Shown: in pieces, positions 8,901 to 16,490 of the stretch | Position numbering within the stretch: position 1 is the first letter of the stretch | Layout: every line of letters begins with the position of its first letter | Source of the DNA: CAINVV01 sp037140615 | Lineage (GTDB): Bacteria; Bacteroidota; Bacteroidia; Bacteroidales; Prolixibacteraceae | Length of the DNA: 64,000 bases | Direction of reading: 5' to 3' | Assembly (NCBI GenBank): GCA_037140615.1 | Contig: JBAXED010000001.1 | Coordinates: forward strand, 1-64,000 | Translations under genes and position numbers: made by a program | Notes under the pieces: model-generated | What the model was told of the DNA's origin: nothing | Database searches by the model: none | What the model saw: only the letters and a program-made list of their open reading frames with translations

Positions 8901-9823
8901 CGGATGACATGAAACGAATTCTCATCCCGGCAATCAATGGCGTTCAGATACCCTTAGGACAAATTGCAGATATTGGATATACCCGCGGAGCTCAAATGAT
9001 ACGAAGCGAAAATACTTTCCTGAATGGGTATGTAATTTTTGATAAAAATGAAGGCAAGGCAGAGGTGGATGTTGTTGTAGAGGCAACCAAAATCTTGCAG
9101 CAGAAAATAAGCTCTGGTGCACTCATATTACCAACAGGTGTATCTTATAAATTTGCAGGAAACTATGAGCATCAGATAAGAGCAACCAAACGACTGGCGA
9201 TCGTCATTCCCATCAGTTTACTGTTAATTCTGTTACTGCTATTCTTCCAGTTTCGAACTGTAACAGCATCTTTGATACATTTTTCAGGAGTGTTTGTCGC
9301 TTTTGCCGGCGGATTTATCATGCTGTGGCTCTATGGCCAGGACTGGTTTCTAAACTTCCAGGTTGCCGGCATAAACTTGCGCGATATGTTCCAGATGCAC
9401 CCCGTGAATCTGAGTGTTGCTGTCTGGGTAGGCTTTATCGCCCTCTTCGGGATAGCCACCAATGATGGGGTTATTATGGGAACCTACATTCACCAGGTAT
9501 TCGAAGACCACCATCCGGCCACGGTTCATGAAGTTCGTGAAGCAGTGGTTACTGCCGGAATGAAACGCGTGAGACCTGCCATGATGACCACCGCAGTTGC
9601 AGTCATCGCATTACTTCCAGTTCTTTCTTCCAATGGCAAAGGTTCAGACATCATGATCCCAATGGCAATTCCCTTGTTTGGAGGCATGATCATTCAAGTC
9701 ATGACCGTCTTTGTTGTACCGATGTTTCAATCCATGTGGAGAGAAAATGCTGTTTCGCATGACAAGCAGTTTAATGAACAAATAATTTACAACCAAGGAA
9801 ACGATGAAAAATCCGGCATATAA
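5951..9823 (+). CDS. cusA: CusA/CzcA-family heavy-metal RND efflux pump
   Basis: A 1290-residue inner-membrane proton-driven exporter of the HME-RND family, which moves metal ions from periplasm or cytoplasm into an outer-membrane channel. It starts with a family-typical first helix (NRLVRYFLENRLITF) and contains the porter-domain segments STSMFGMSFIYIIF and LVMLSTGMRAPMGLKVYG. TM4 carries the proton-relay Asp (about residue 431, in IAIGVMVDIGIVDVENI). Met residues in the cleft region (FMPSLNEGSFLLMPTSM) fit Cu(I)/Ag(I) handling as in CusA. It is about 240 residues longer than E. coli CusA. Most of the extra length is a block with additional hydrophobic segments around residues 530-670, plus a loop near 800-850. 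TolC- and CusB-like genes follow, and the next gene overlaps by 20 bp. The exact metal cannot be fixed from sequence. Confidence 0.93.
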   Translation: MFNRLVRYFLENRLITFIFLLIFVVYGMVVMPFNWQSSILPRDPIAVDAIPDIGDNQQIVATEWMGRSPKDIQDQVTYPLTTALLGIPGVQTIRSTSMFGMSFIYIIFKDNVEFYWSRSRILEKLSSLPSGTLPSGVQPTLGPDATALGQIFWYTLEGRDPNTGRPNGGWDPQELRAIQDFYVKYGLASADGVSEVASAGGFVKEYQIDLNPEALKAFSVSVMDVMNAVRKSNLDIGAETMELNNVEYIIRGLGYVKSLNDLEISVVAVRNNVPVRIKDVARVVFGPATRRGGLDKSGAEAVGAVVVARYGSNPMEVINNVKDKIKELEAGLPQKTLPNGTVSKVTIVPFYDRTGLIMETIGTLESALSHEILISILVIIVLVMNLRASLIVAGLLPIGVLMTFILMHLFGIEANIVALSGIAIAIGVMVDIGIVDVENILRHLEMPENKGVRGNKLISVIYLATTEVRAAVVTSIATTIVSFLPVFAMQAAEGKLFHPLAFTKTFALISAFILGIVVLPTLTYLFFSIRIDTKKVRRVWNGILIGTGLVSIILWQTWPALALVAVGINNLLDDRWPEHRKEFPNYLNIAITVLVAAWYLTIEWLPLGAHNSSLLNFIFVSGVIALILSVLMSMVHFYEQIMRWALAHKRQFLMIPAITLLFGLLAWLGFDRTFDFFALGAEKIGWKNIRQTAFWQGPVKFFPGTGNEFMPSLNEGSFLLMPTSMPHSSIEKNLQYIETLDKLLSVIPEVEVAVGKWGRVNSALDPAPVQMFENTINYRPEYILDENGHRMQFKVDRNGSYLLKNGSKYNLKKEAFRAIPADSLIKSENGEYFRQWRPEIKKPVDIWNEIVKVTNIPGLTSAPKLQPIEARLVMLSTGMRAPMGLKVYGPDLDAIEKGGMQLEQALKEVPSIKASAVFYDRAVGAPYLEIKLNREAMARYGMTVSDVQEILQVAVGGMSLSNSVEGRERFPIRVRYARELRDNPDDMKRILIPAINGVQIPLGQIADIGYTRGAQMIRSENTFLNGYVIFDKNEGKAEVDVVVEATKILQQKISSGALILPTGVSYKFAGNYEHQIRATKRLAIVIPISLLLILLLLFFQFRTVTASLIHFSGVFVAFAGGFIMLWLYGQDWFLNFQVAGINLRDMFQMHPVNLSVAVWVGFIALFGIATNDGVIMGTYIHQVFEDHHPATVHEVREAVVTAGMKRVRPAMMTTAVAVIALLPVLSSNGKGSDIMIPMAIPLFGGMIIQVMTVFVVPMFQSMWRENAVSHDKQFNEQIIYNQGNDEKSGI

Positions 9824-11255
9824 AAAAATACTGTGCACCATGCTTGCATTATGCATCTGGTATTTTGGCCATGGGCAGGAACGATCTGATTCTTTATTTA
9901 GATACCTTGAAATTGCATCTAAAAATAATCCAACTGTTCTTCAACGATTTGCAGAATATCAGGCAGCTCTTCAGAAAGTACCGCAAGTTGGAAGCTTGCC
10001 GGATCCGGAGATTAGTTTGGGGATATTTCTAAGTCCGATGGAGCAATTGGGAGGCAATCAAGTGGCAGATATTCGTCTCATGCAGATGTTTCCATGGCTT
10101 GGCGTGCTCAAGAATGCAAAAGATGAAATGAGCTTGATGGCCAAGGCGAAATATGAAATTTTTCGTGATACCAAATTCCAGCTATTTTTTGATGTGCAAC
10201 GAAATTGGTATGAATTAAATAAGATCAAACAGAACATCCGCATTTCAGAGAAAAACATTGAACTGCTACGCACAATTGAGCGGTTAGCCATTGTCAGATT
10301 TAAAGCTGCTCCTGCAGCGAACAACATTTCTGGCCCTTCGGATGGTGTAATAAAATCAACAACCGGACAAAGTTCGGCTTCCGGGTTATCCGGTATGAAT
10401 GGCATGGCTGGAAGTGCTGGCAATGCTGCCGGTGCTGCTTCAAACCAACCTGCAGCATCCATGGGTGGAAATTCAATGGGATCGTCATCAGGAAGTTCAG
10501 GACTTTCGGATGTGTACCGGATTCAAATCGAAATTGCTGACCTTCAGAACAACATTGAATTGCAAAGAACTCAATTGCAGACAAATGCTGCTCAGATAAA
10601 CGGTTATCTCAACCGACCGCTAACCACTCTCGTGTCTATCCCTGATACTTTGAAGGCAGAAGATCTTAACGCTTCATTTTTGGCCATATCTGACACAATC
10701 CTAAGCAACAACCCAATGCTTTACATGCTGCAGCTTGAGCAGCAATCACTGGAGGCACGCAAACAAATGGTCACAAAAATGAGCTATCCAATGATTGGTT
10801 TGGGGCTGAATTATTCGCTCATCAACAAAAGCGAAATGTCAACCTCTTCTATGAACGGGAAGGACATGGTCATGCCTATGGTAACTGCCACATTACCTAT
10901 TTACCGTAAAAAATACAAGGCCATGCGTGCTGAGGCTGACTATCTGAAATCGGCCAATGCACAAAACTATAAGGCAGTTTCCAACTCGCTGCAAACTGAG
11001 TATTATCAAGCCTTACAATTATATCAGGATGCACAACGGCGAATTAAACTTTATGCCGGGCAGAATCAGCTAACAGTAAGATCGATTGAAATAATGGTGA
11101 AAAGTTTTGCCTCCTCGGGAACCAGTCTGAGCGACATTTTGCGTATCAGGCAGCAATCTCTGGACTACCAGTTCAAACAGGTAGAGGCTGTTGCCGACTA
11201 TAATACATCCATTGCATGGCTCAAACGATTAATGGCAATCACACAAATTCAGTAA
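9804..11255 (+). CDS. TolC/CusC-family outer-membrane efflux protein
   Basis: A 483-residue outer-membrane channel subunit for the CusA-like pump; its start codon lies inside the last codons of the pump gene. A signal peptide (ends about GHGQ, residue 25) precedes two TolC repeats: helical segments around residues 30-165 and 240-480. Recognisable features are GSLPDPEISLG and QMFPWLGVL. Between the first long helix and the next strand lies an unusual insertion of about 65 residues (168-235), rich in Ser, Gly, Ala, Asn and Met with repeated MGG/MNGM-like motifs. Met-rich loops of this kind bind Cu(I) or Ag(I) in other proteins, so it may be a metal-collecting loop; this is inference. No N-terminal lipobox is seen. 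Confidence 0.9.
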   Translation: MKNPAYKKILCTMLALCIWYFGHGQERSDSLFRYLEIASKNNPTVLQRFAEYQAALQKVPQVGSLPDPEISLGIFLSPMEQLGGNQVADIRLMQMFPWLGVLKNAKDEMSLMAKAKYEIFRDTKFQLFFDVQRNWYELNKIKQNIRISEKNIELLRTIERLAIVRFKAAPAANNISGPSDGVIKSTTGQSSASGLSGMNGMAGSAGNAAGAASNQPAASMGGNSMGSSSGSSGLSDVYRIQIEIADLQNNIELQRTQLQTNAAQINGYLNRPLTTLVSIPDTLKAEDLNASFLAISDTILSNNPMLYMLQLEQQSLEARKQMVTKMSYPMIGLGLNYSLINKSEMSTSSMNGKDMVMPMVTATLPIYRKKYKAMRAEADYLKSANAQNYKAVSNSLQTEYYQALQLYQDAQRRIKLYAGQNQLTVRSIEIMVKSFASSGTSLSDILRIRQQSLDYQFKQVEAVADYNTSIAWLKRLMAITQIQ

Positions 11256-11272
11256 TTTGAAACTCAATTATT

Positions 11273-12844
11273 ATGAAGAATATATTTTCAAATACATATA
11301 TCCGCTATAGCTTGATTCTAGCTGGTGGCATATTTCTCGGATGGATCTTCTTTCACGCCAATCCTGCCAAAGATCTTACAACTAAGCCTGAAAGTGAAAT
11401 TGCAAAATCTACAATATGGACGTGCGCCATGCATCCGCAAATTAGAATGTCAGAGCCGGGGAAATGCCCTATTTGTGCTATGGACCTGATTCCTCTGGGC
11501 CAGAGCGGTCCGACCACTGACCCTGGGTCTATTCATATGACCAAAGAGGCTGCTCAGCTGGCCAATGTCCTAACTTCTATCGTTTCCACGCAAAATCCTG
11601 TTAAGGATCTCCGACTGTATGGAAAAGTACAGGCAGATGAAAGGCAAATACAAAGTCAGGTATCCTTTCTACCCGGACGCATTGAGAAATTGTACGTAAA
11701 TTTTACCGGAGAATCGGTTCGCAAAGGTCAGACTTTGGCTGTTATTTATTCACCGGAGCTAATCACAGCCCAACAAGAACTACTTGAAACAGCTTCCTCC
11801 AGGATTTCTCAACCATCACTTTATGAGGCATCCAAAGAAAAACTCCGGCAGTGGAAACTAACAGAAAATCAAATATCAGCCATAGAAACTTCCGGCAAAA
11901 TAAAATCGGAATTTGAAATTTTCGCCAATACGACAGGTATCGTTTCGGCGAGACGAATTAACACGGGTGACTATGTTTCCCCCGGATCGGTACTCTTTGA
12001 AGTAGCCGATCTTACTCATATCTGGATCATGTTTGATGCCTACGAAACTGATCTTTCCTATCTATCACAGGGACAAACTGTTGAATTTTCTATTCAGGCA
12101 CTCCCTGGAGTTGATTACTCTGGTAAGATCTCATTCATCGATCCGGTAATGGATCCAGTGAGTCGGGTTGCCAAGGTCCGTGTTGAGGTGAACAATCAAG
12201 GCGGAAAATTAAAGCCTGAAATGTTTGCCACAGGCAATGTCAAAGCAAACCTCACTGAAGACAAGGGAAAGCTGGTTATTCCAATTTCGTCTGTTTTATG
12301 GACTGGCAAAAGATCAGTAGTTTACGTAAAACAACCCGAAACAGACGAACCGGTCTTCAAAATTCGCGAAATTGAACTAGGGACTATGTTGGGCAACAGC
12401 TATGTGGTGATGAGTGGGTTAAATGAAGGGGAAGAAATCGTTACGCAAGGAGCTTTCAGCGTAGATGCTTCAGCCCAACTCGAAGGGAAACCTAGTATGA
12501 TGAATACCGGAGCAAAGTCGGCCGATGAGGTATCTGATAGCAAAAAAATGAGTAACGATACCATGAACCCTCAAAAACCTCTAACACAACTATCGATCAA
12601 AGTATCCGGAAATTGTGAAATGTGTCAGGAACGAATTGAGACCACGGCCAAGGCGGTTGCAGGGGTGGTCACTGCAAAATGGAATTCCGGCAGTAAAATA
12701 CTTCAGGTTCAATTAGATAATTCCAGGACAAATTCTGATGCCATTCAGAAAGCCGAAGCTTTGGCTGGTCATGACACTGAAAAATATAAAGCTTCAGATG
12801 AGGTGTATAACAAATTACCTGCATGTTGTTTATACAGGAAATAG
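11273..12844 (+). CDS. cusB: CusB-like efflux adaptor fused to a C-terminal HMA domain
   Basis: A 523-residue periplasmic membrane-fusion protein of the HlyD/CusB type. The N-terminus has a membrane anchor (residues 12-28). The heavy-metal-binding domain WTCAMHPQIRMSEPGKCPIC has ligands Cys51, His54, Cys65 and Cys68. The lipoyl and alpha-hairpin domains (about 110-260) and beta-barrel (about 260-395) follow. After a linker near residue 415 comes a complete HMA domain (KVSGNCEMCQERIE, Cys448/Cys451) that ends in LPACCLYRK. This domain is a paralogue of the free secreted HMA protein at 5473-5820 and keeps the same vicinal-Cys tail. The fusion places a metal-delivery module on the adaptor. It completes a tripartite pump with the two upstream genes (gap 17 bp). 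Confidence 0.92.
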   Translation: MKNIFSNTYIRYSLILAGGIFLGWIFFHANPAKDLTTKPESEIAKSTIWTCAMHPQIRMSEPGKCPICAMDLIPLGQSGPTTDPGSIHMTKEAAQLANVLTSIVSTQNPVKDLRLYGKVQADERQIQSQVSFLPGRIEKLYVNFTGESVRKGQTLAVIYSPELITAQQELLETASSRISQPSLYEASKEKLRQWKLTENQISAIETSGKIKSEFEIFANTTGIVSARRINTGDYVSPGSVLFEVADLTHIWIMFDAYETDLSYLSQGQTVEFSIQALPGVDYSGKISFIDPVMDPVSRVAKVRVEVNNQGGKLKPEMFATGNVKANLTEDKGKLVIPISSVLWTGKRSVVYVKQPETDEPVFKIREIELGTMLGNSYVVMSGLNEGEEIVTQGAFSVDASAQLEGKPSMMNTGAKSADEVSDSKKMSNDTMNPQKPLTQLSIKVSGNCEMCQERIETTAKAVAGVVTAKWNSGSKILQVQLDNSRTNSDAIQKAEALAGHDTEKYKASDEVYNKLPACCLYRK

Positions 12845-12927
12845 ATCGCAAAGCTTGGCTGCCAGAATGCATAAACGTCCATAAAATTGAGCAGTGAGTC
12901 TAATAATATTGTTAGCCTTTTCGAAAA

Positions 12928-12972
12928 ACTTTAGTCACTTTAGTTCATTTTAGTCACTTTAGTCACTTCCAA
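12928..12972. repeat. periodic element M: 9-nt units
   Basis: Nonamers such as ACTTTAGTC and CACTTTAGT repeat with one slip across 12928-12972, upstream of the his leader. No inverted partner arm is seen. Confidence 0.6.
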
Positions 12973-13043
12973 AATAACAAATAATTCACATTTGCACTTC
13001 GCACCTATCATTTTTTTACTTAATATTGCAAAAAGAATATAAA

Positions 13044-13091
13044 ATGACAAAGATCAACTTTCATCTGGGACACCACCATTTCTTGCCATAA
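13044..13091 (+). CDS. hisL: his operon leader peptide (attenuator peptide)
   Basis: A 15-codon frame encodes MTKINFHLGHHHFLP and then TAA. Four of the 15 residues are His, with three consecutive His codons at 13071-13079. It begins 137 bp before hisG, and the first arm of the attenuator (GGTAAGC, 13092-13098) starts immediately after its stop codon. The start MTK and the His run resemble the enterobacterial HisL leader, whose translation senses charged tRNA-His. The peptide is too short for standard gene callers. An upstream motif TAATATTG at 13021-13028 is one mismatch from the Bacteroidota -7 box and would place the transcript start near 13034. I am confident that this is a His-sensing leader because peptide and RNA arms agree. 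Confidence 0.85.
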   Translation: MTKINFHLGHHHFLP

Positions 13092-13165
13092 GGTAAGCTG
13101 GAGTTGATCATTCAAAAAATATTGAATACTTCATTGGCAGGCTTACCACGAAAAGGTAAGCCTGC
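13092..13165 (+). promoter_or_regulatory. histidine attenuator: competing RNA arms before hisG
   Basis: Arm 2 (GCAGGCTTACC, 13137-13147) pairs perfectly over 11 bp with arm 3 (GGTAAGCCTGC, 13155-13165) across a 7-nt loop. Arm 1 (GGTAAGCU, 13092-13099) is a partial copy of arm 3 and can pair with the same part of arm 2 over 7 bp plus a G-U. A ribosome stalled on the His codons leaves arm 1 free to block the 2:3 hairpin. A ribosome that reaches the stop codon at 13089-13091 covers arm 1, and 2:3 forms. No good U-tract follows arm 3, and hisG starts 16 nt later, so the 2:3 hairpin may act as a weak terminator or by masking the hisG ribosome-binding region. Confidence 0.8.
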
Positions 13166-13180
13166 TCTCATTTAAAAAAT

Positions 13181-14041
13181 ATGGAAACGAAATTACGCAT
13201 TGCCATCCAAACCAAGGGACGATTGAACGAAGACTCGATACTCCTTCTTGAAGAAACTGGGATCAAACTGATTGAGGGGAAAAGAAGACTTATCTCATCG
13301 GCCAAAAATTTCCCTCTGGAGGTTCTCTATCTCCGTGATGATGATATCCCACAGTGCGTGGCTGATGGCGTCGCCGATGTAGGCATAGTCGGAAAAAATG
13401 AGATGGAAGAACAAAAGAAGGTAGTCGAGGTTGTAAAAAGCCTTGGATTCAGTAAATGTCGTCTCTCGTTGGCCTTACCCAAAGACATTGAATACATAGG
13501 ATTAGATTGGTTTGAAGGGAAAAAAATAGCGACTTCATACCCAACTATATTGAAGGATTTTCTTATAAAAAAGGGCATTCACGCCGACATTCATTTTATT
13601 GCAGGATCAGTGGAAATCGCTCCGGGGATCGGACTTGCAGATGCCATCTTTGACATTGTCAGCTCTGGAAGCACCCTGGTTGGCAATCGTCTGAAAGAGG
13701 TCGAAGTAGTGATGAAGTCAGAAGCCATTATGATTGCCAATCCAACCCTCACCAAGGAGAAACAGGCCATTCTGGATGAATTGATTTTCCGGATTGAATC
13801 AGTTGAAAATGGCAAAGGGAAAAAATACATCCTGCTAAACGCCCCCAACGATAAGATGGAGCAGATCATCAAAGTACTTCCCGGCATGACCTCCCCTACC
13901 CTGATGCCATTGGCCAAACCCGGATGGAGTTCTCTACATTCTGTCATTGCAGAATCCGAATTCTGGGAAGTGATTGGTAACCTGAAAAGAAACGGTGCTG
14001 AAGGAATTCTCGTATTACCCATAGAGAAAATTATCTTTTAA
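13181..14041 (+). CDS. hisG: ATP phosphoribosyltransferase (HisG, long form)
   Basis: A 286-residue HisG that condenses ATP with PRPP in the first step of histidine synthesis. N-terminal segments LRIAIQTKGRLNEDS and VADGVADVGIVGKNEM match the catalytic core. The PRPP loop around residues 145-175 includes GSVEIAPGIGLADAIFDIVSSG. The extra C-terminal domain (about residues 210-286, ending EGILVLPIEKIIF) is the regulatory ACT-like domain of long-form HisG that binds histidine, so no HisZ is needed. The gene is first in the operon, directly behind the leader peptide and attenuator, and so is controlled at both the RNA level (inferred) and by feedback inhibition (family knowledge). hisD follows after 8 bp. 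Confidence 0.97.
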   Translation: METKLRIAIQTKGRLNEDSILLLEETGIKLIEGKRRLISSAKNFPLEVLYLRDDDIPQCVADGVADVGIVGKNEMEEQKKVVEVVKSLGFSKCRLSLALPKDIEYIGLDWFEGKKIATSYPTILKDFLIKKGIHADIHFIAGSVEIAPGIGLADAIFDIVSSGSTLVGNRLKEVEVVMKSEAIMIANPTLTKEKQAILDELIFRIESVENGKGKKYILLNAPNDKMEQIIKVLPGMTSPTLMPLAKPGWSSLHSVIAESEFWEVIGNLKRNGAEGILVLPIEKIIF

Positions 14042-14049
14042 TCAAGGTC

Positions 14050-15327
14050 ATGCAAATCTATCGTTATCCGCAAAAAGAGAGCTGGGATCAGCTGACTGCC
14101 CGCGCATTTGCCAACTATTCCGACAAATTTCCAGTCGTTGAAGAGGTCATGCAAAATGTTCGATTGCGTGGTGATGCTGCGGTTCGGGAATATACCGTAA
14201 AATTCGATCGAACTCAAGTGGATAAACTTCAGGTTTCAGCGGAAGAATTAGTCCGGGCAGAATCACAAATCTCTCCCTCCTTAGCGCAAGCCATCCAGAT
14301 TGCCGCTAAAAACATCGATACTTTTCACAAGTCACAAAAAAATGATGTTCAAGTTGTGGAGACATATCCGGGCGTAAAATGCTGGCAGAGAAGTGTCCCA
14401 ATTGAAAAGGTAGGATTGTATATCCCCGGAGGTTCGGCTCCCCTCTTTTCAACGGTGTTGATGCTTGCCCTTCCCTCTCGTATTGCTGGTTGCCAGGAGG
14501 TGATATTGTGCACTCCACCTGACCTTTCAGGCAGTGTAAATCCTGCCATTCTTTATGCTGCCCATCTCTGCAACGTTTCCAAAGTATTCAAAATTGGAGG
14601 CATACAGGCCATCGCTGCGATGGCTTTTGGGACAGTATCAGTTCCTAAAGTGTACAAAATATTCGGCCCGGGAAACTCCTGGGTTACCGCTGCCAAGCAA
14701 TACGTTTCACTCAATACCTGCTCGATCGATATGCCTGCAGGACCTTCAGAACTAGCTGTAGTAGCTGATTCTACTGCGAATCCTGCTTTTGTGGCATCCG
14801 ATTTGCTGTCTCAGGCTGAACATGGAGCCGACAGTCAGGTGCTACTTGTGACCACTTCTGAAATGATGCTTGAAAAAGTTAACGCTGAGCTCAACTCCCA
14901 GCTGGAACAACTTCCCAGAAAGGAGATTGCCATCGCTGCGCTAGGCCACAGCAGAATGATATTGCTTGCTTCTATGGACGAAGTTTTGGCGTTCATAAAT
15001 ATTTATGCTCCTGAGCATCTGATACTGCAAATCGATAATGCCGGTGAAATAGCCGAAAAAGTGACCAATGCCGGATCTGTCTTTATCGGCCATTATACAC
15101 CTGAAAGTGCCGGTGACTATGCTTCCGGCACAAACCACACCCTTCCGACAAACGGCTGGGCCAGATCGGTTAGCGGACTAAATCTGGAAAGCTTTTGCAA
15201 GAAAATTACTTACCAGGAAATTTCCAAAGAGGGATTGCAGCAATTGGGCCCGGTCATCGAAACCATGGCTGAAGCAGAACTTCTGCAAGCGCACAAAAAT
15301 GCCGTAACAATCAGGATAAAGAAATAA
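14050..15327 (+). CDS. hisD: histidinol dehydrogenase (HisD)
   Basis: A 425-residue zinc enzyme that oxidises L-histidinol to histidine in two NAD-dependent steps, the last reactions of the pathway. Diagnostic segments are VGLYIPGGSAPLFSTVLMLALP (cofactor and substrate site), KIFGPGNSWVTAAKQ, IDMPAGPSELAV, LLSQAEHGADSQ with the zinc-ligand Gln/His, and YAPEHL with SVFIGHYTPESAGDYASGTNH at the C-terminal part of the active site. Length and motif order are standard for the family. It lies 8 bp behind hisG and 9 bp ahead of hisC, so it is co-transcribed. Confidence 0.97.
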   Translation: MQIYRYPQKESWDQLTARAFANYSDKFPVVEEVMQNVRLRGDAAVREYTVKFDRTQVDKLQVSAEELVRAESQISPSLAQAIQIAAKNIDTFHKSQKNDVQVVETYPGVKCWQRSVPIEKVGLYIPGGSAPLFSTVLMLALPSRIAGCQEVILCTPPDLSGSVNPAILYAAHLCNVSKVFKIGGIQAIAAMAFGTVSVPKVYKIFGPGNSWVTAAKQYVSLNTCSIDMPAGPSELAVVADSTANPAFVASDLLSQAEHGADSQVLLVTTSEMMLEKVNAELNSQLEQLPRKEIAIAALGHSRMILLASMDEVLAFINIYAPEHLILQIDNAGEIAEKVTNAGSVFIGHYTPESAGDYASGTNHTLPTNGWARSVSGLNLESFCKKITYQEISKEGLQQLGPVIETMAEAELLQAHKNAVTIRIKK

Positions 15328-15336
15328 TGATACAGC

Positions 15337-16395
15337 ATGAGTTTTAGTTTACAAAATATTACACGAAAGAACATCCACTCCCTGCAGCCATACTCCTCTG
15401 CACGGGATGAGTTTACAGGCGAGGCATCTGTTTTTCTGGATGCCAACGAAAATCCGTTCAATGCTCCATACAACAGATATCCGGATCCGCGTCAGCTAGA
15501 GTTGAAAAATCGACTTAGTCAGCTGAAGAATATTTCTGCTGATTCAATCTTTCTGGGCAATGGCAGTGACGAACCGATCGACCTGCTATTTCGCGCATTT
15601 TGCGAACCCGGATTAGACAATGTCGTCGCTATTTCACCCACTTACGGCATGTATCGGGTGGCTGCCGATATCAACAATATTGCATATCATGAAGTTTTGC
15701 TGGAAGAAGACTTCCACCTGAATGCCGGGAAAATCCTTTCGGCTATTGACACATCAACCAAATTAATTTTCCTTTGTTCACCGAATAATCCTACGGGGAA
15801 TGCCCTGGATCAGAAGGAGATACTTAGAATCATTCAAAATTTCAACGGGTTGGTCGTTCTGGATGAGGCATATATTGACTTTTGCCCGGAGAAATCTCTT
15901 ATGAATAATTTGGCATCCTATCCCAATCTGGTCATTTTACAGACCCTCTCAAAAGCATGGGGACTTGCCGGAATCAGGCTGGGGATGGCTTTTGCATCTC
16001 CCGAAATAATTTCAATTCTCAACAAAATAAAATATCCTTACAACATCAATCTTCTTACCCAAAATAAAGCGCTGGAGAAGTTGCAGACGGAAAGCACAAA
16101 GAATGAATGGGTAGAAACAATCCTTTCACAAAGGGAGATCCTTGCCATTGAACTGGCAAAATTACCCGTGACGATCCAACTCTATAACAGTGATGCCAAT
16201 TTTATCCTTTTAAAAACCACGGCAGCTAAAGCAATCTATAGCGCGCTGGTCGAAAAGCAAATCATTGTCCGGGATCGTTCCAAAGTCTCACTTTGCGGGG
16301 AATGTCTCCGAATAACTGTTGGCACAGAAACTGAAAATGCATTGCTGATCGATGCGCTAAGCGAAATTGGTAAATTGGAAAATGTGAAAATTTGA
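15337..16395 (+). CDS. hisC: histidinol-phosphate aminotransferase (HisC)
   Basis: A 352-residue class I/II PLP-dependent transaminase that converts imidazole acetol phosphate to histidinol phosphate. Family motifs include SPNNPTGNAL, VVLDEAYIDFCPE and the PLP-lysine segment TLSKAWGLAGIRLGMAF. The last ten or so codons (the tail EIGKLENVKI) lie inside an 8-nt periodic element that continues past the stop codon. The very end of the protein therefore appears to be encoded by repeat-like DNA and may not be ancestral. hisB starts 95 bp downstream, behind a second, 7-nt periodic block. Confidence 0.96.
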   Translation: MSFSLQNITRKNIHSLQPYSSARDEFTGEASVFLDANENPFNAPYNRYPDPRQLELKNRLSQLKNISADSIFLGNGSDEPIDLLFRAFCEPGLDNVVAISPTYGMYRVAADINNIAYHEVLLEEDFHLNAGKILSAIDTSTKLIFLCSPNNPTGNALDQKEILRIIQNFNGLVVLDEAYIDFCPEKSLMNNLASYPNLVILQTLSKAWGLAGIRLGMAFASPEIISILNKIKYPYNINLLTQNKALEKLQTESTKNEWVETILSQREILAIELAKLPVTIQLYNSDANFILLKTTAAKAIYSALVEKQIIVRDRSKVSLCGECLRITVGTETENALLIDALSEIGKLENVKI

Positions 16396-16402
16396 AAATG
16401 AA
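16363..16402. repeat. periodic element P: 8-nt units overlapping the hisC 3' end
   Basis: Five octamers in phase: GAAATTGG, TAAATTGG, AAAATGTG, AAAATTTG and AAAATGAA. The hisC stop codon (16393-16395) lies inside the fourth unit. The G-containing unit type matches the left arm of element A at 5838-5853. Confidence 0.7.
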
Positions 16403-16429
16403 GAACGCTTCGATTGTAATTCCCTCGAA

Positions 16430-16485
16430 TCTCATTTCTCATGTCTTATGTCTCATGTCTCATGTCTTATAACTCATATCTCGTA
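16430..16485. repeat. periodic element B: eight 7-nt units before hisB
   Basis: Eight heptamers in unbroken phase, variants of TCTCATG (TCTCATT, TCTCATG, TCTTATG, TCTTATA, ACTCATA, TCTCGTA), end 5 nt before the hisB ATG. The unit is shared with the large element at 31776-31873 and, in reverse complement, with 26614-26634 and 60374-60401. Confidence 0.9.
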
Positions 16486-16490
16486 ACTAA

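Noticed and set aside
9644..9856. Minus-strand frame over the end of the pump gene
   Set aside because: It is fully antisense to two well-supported genes and has no start context or homology.
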